A stretch of DNA of 64,000 bases, taken from assembly GCF_023333595.1 (NCBI RefSeq), contig NZ_JAIQZM010000004.1, positions 96,417 to 160,416 of the forward strand, written 5' to 3'. Below the pieces are notes generated by a model, which did not search any database, had not been told where the DNA came from, and was given only the letters and a program-made list of their open reading frames with translations. Of the stretch, positions 63,961 through 64,000 are shown piece by piece (the stretch's first letter is position 1; each line of letters begins with the position of its first letter). Made by a program: the position numbers and the translations under genes. Source of the stretch: Argonema galeatum A003/A1 (lineage in GTDB: Bacteria > Cyanobacteriota > Cyanobacteriia > Cyanobacteriales > Aerosakkonemataceae).

Positions 63961-64000
63961 GCAGAACTGAAAGCTGTCGAACTTTCTGAGTAATATCATC

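Noticed and set aside
63961..64000. End of kdpA at the right edge
   Set aside because: A short minus-strand open stretch exists, but it does not resemble the KdpA C-terminus and is too short to call.
1..64000. tRNA, rRNA or riboswitch genes
   Set aside because: I looked for cloverleaf ends, conserved T-loop sequence and known riboswitch cores in the gaps and saw none; a covariance-model search would be needed to exclude small RNAs.

Overview
The window reads as chromosome of a cyanobacterium, most likely a filamentous one of the Microcoleus/Oscillatoria kind (inference). Lineage markers are Mg-chelatase ChlH, cytochrome c550 (PsbV), cytochrome c6 (PetJ), the phycobilisome-degradation protein NblA, an SLH-domain porin, an exosortase of the cyanobacterial type and a Kdp operon with KdpG and a short KdpD. 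HIP1 octamers (GCGATCGC) are very frequent, and heptanucleotide and other small dispersed repeats are everywhere. No tRNA, rRNA or CRISPR array was found.

Layout. 1-4 kb: chlH. 4-10 kb: an accessory island with a TS-N/coiled-coil/PH-like/SHOCT protein, a HicB remnant, an intact BrnT-BrnA toxin-antitoxin pair behind a 13-bp-arm palindrome, two Uma2 nucleases, a C5-cytosine methyltransferase, a partial duplication of that locus and two broken genes. 10-24 kb: signalling genes, namely a Ser/Thr kinase with pentapeptide repeats, an EAL fragment, a response regulator, a very large CHASE/PAS/GAF hybrid histidine kinase translationally coupled to a REC-GGDEF protein, and an HstK-type kinase of 1823 residues. 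24-31 kb: an exopolysaccharide locus (DegT aminotransferase, exosortase, its partner, outer-membrane export protein, Wzc-like protein). 31-36 kb: rhomboid protease, petJ, psbV, accD, prepilin peptidase. 36-41 kb: a two-gene unit of an ethylene-receptor-like histidine kinase followed 4 bp later by a REC-PAS-GGDEF-EAL protein. 41-50 kb: leuB, a GFA-family enzyme, a DAO-family oxidoreductase and an SLH porin. 48-57 kb: two more Ser/Thr kinases, a UbiB/ABC1 kinase, a PP2C phosphatase and nblA. 57-64 kb: anmK and kdpB-kdpG-kdpC-short kdpD on the minus strand, with kdpA presumably beyond the right edge.

How it fits together. Much of the coding capacity is signal transduction: four Ser/Thr kinase domains, a PP2C phosphatase, three large histidine kinases, and both c-di-GMP synthesis and degradation domains close to an exopolysaccharide export locus. 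The ethylene-receptor-like kinase with its c-di-GMP output protein is the best candidate for a gas- or hormone-sensing pathway.

The other strong theme is repeats inside genes. Dispersed repeats form in-frame segments of the porin, the polysaccharide export protein, AnmK and a receiver domain, and they supply the C-terminal ends and stop codons of AccD, the DegT aminotransferase and the Wzc-like protein. A shared repeat module also precedes kdpB, kdpC and the short kdpD. Four IS200/IS605-like remnants and several MITE-like elements fill the gaps between genes. Identities rest on reading motifs; no database search was run.
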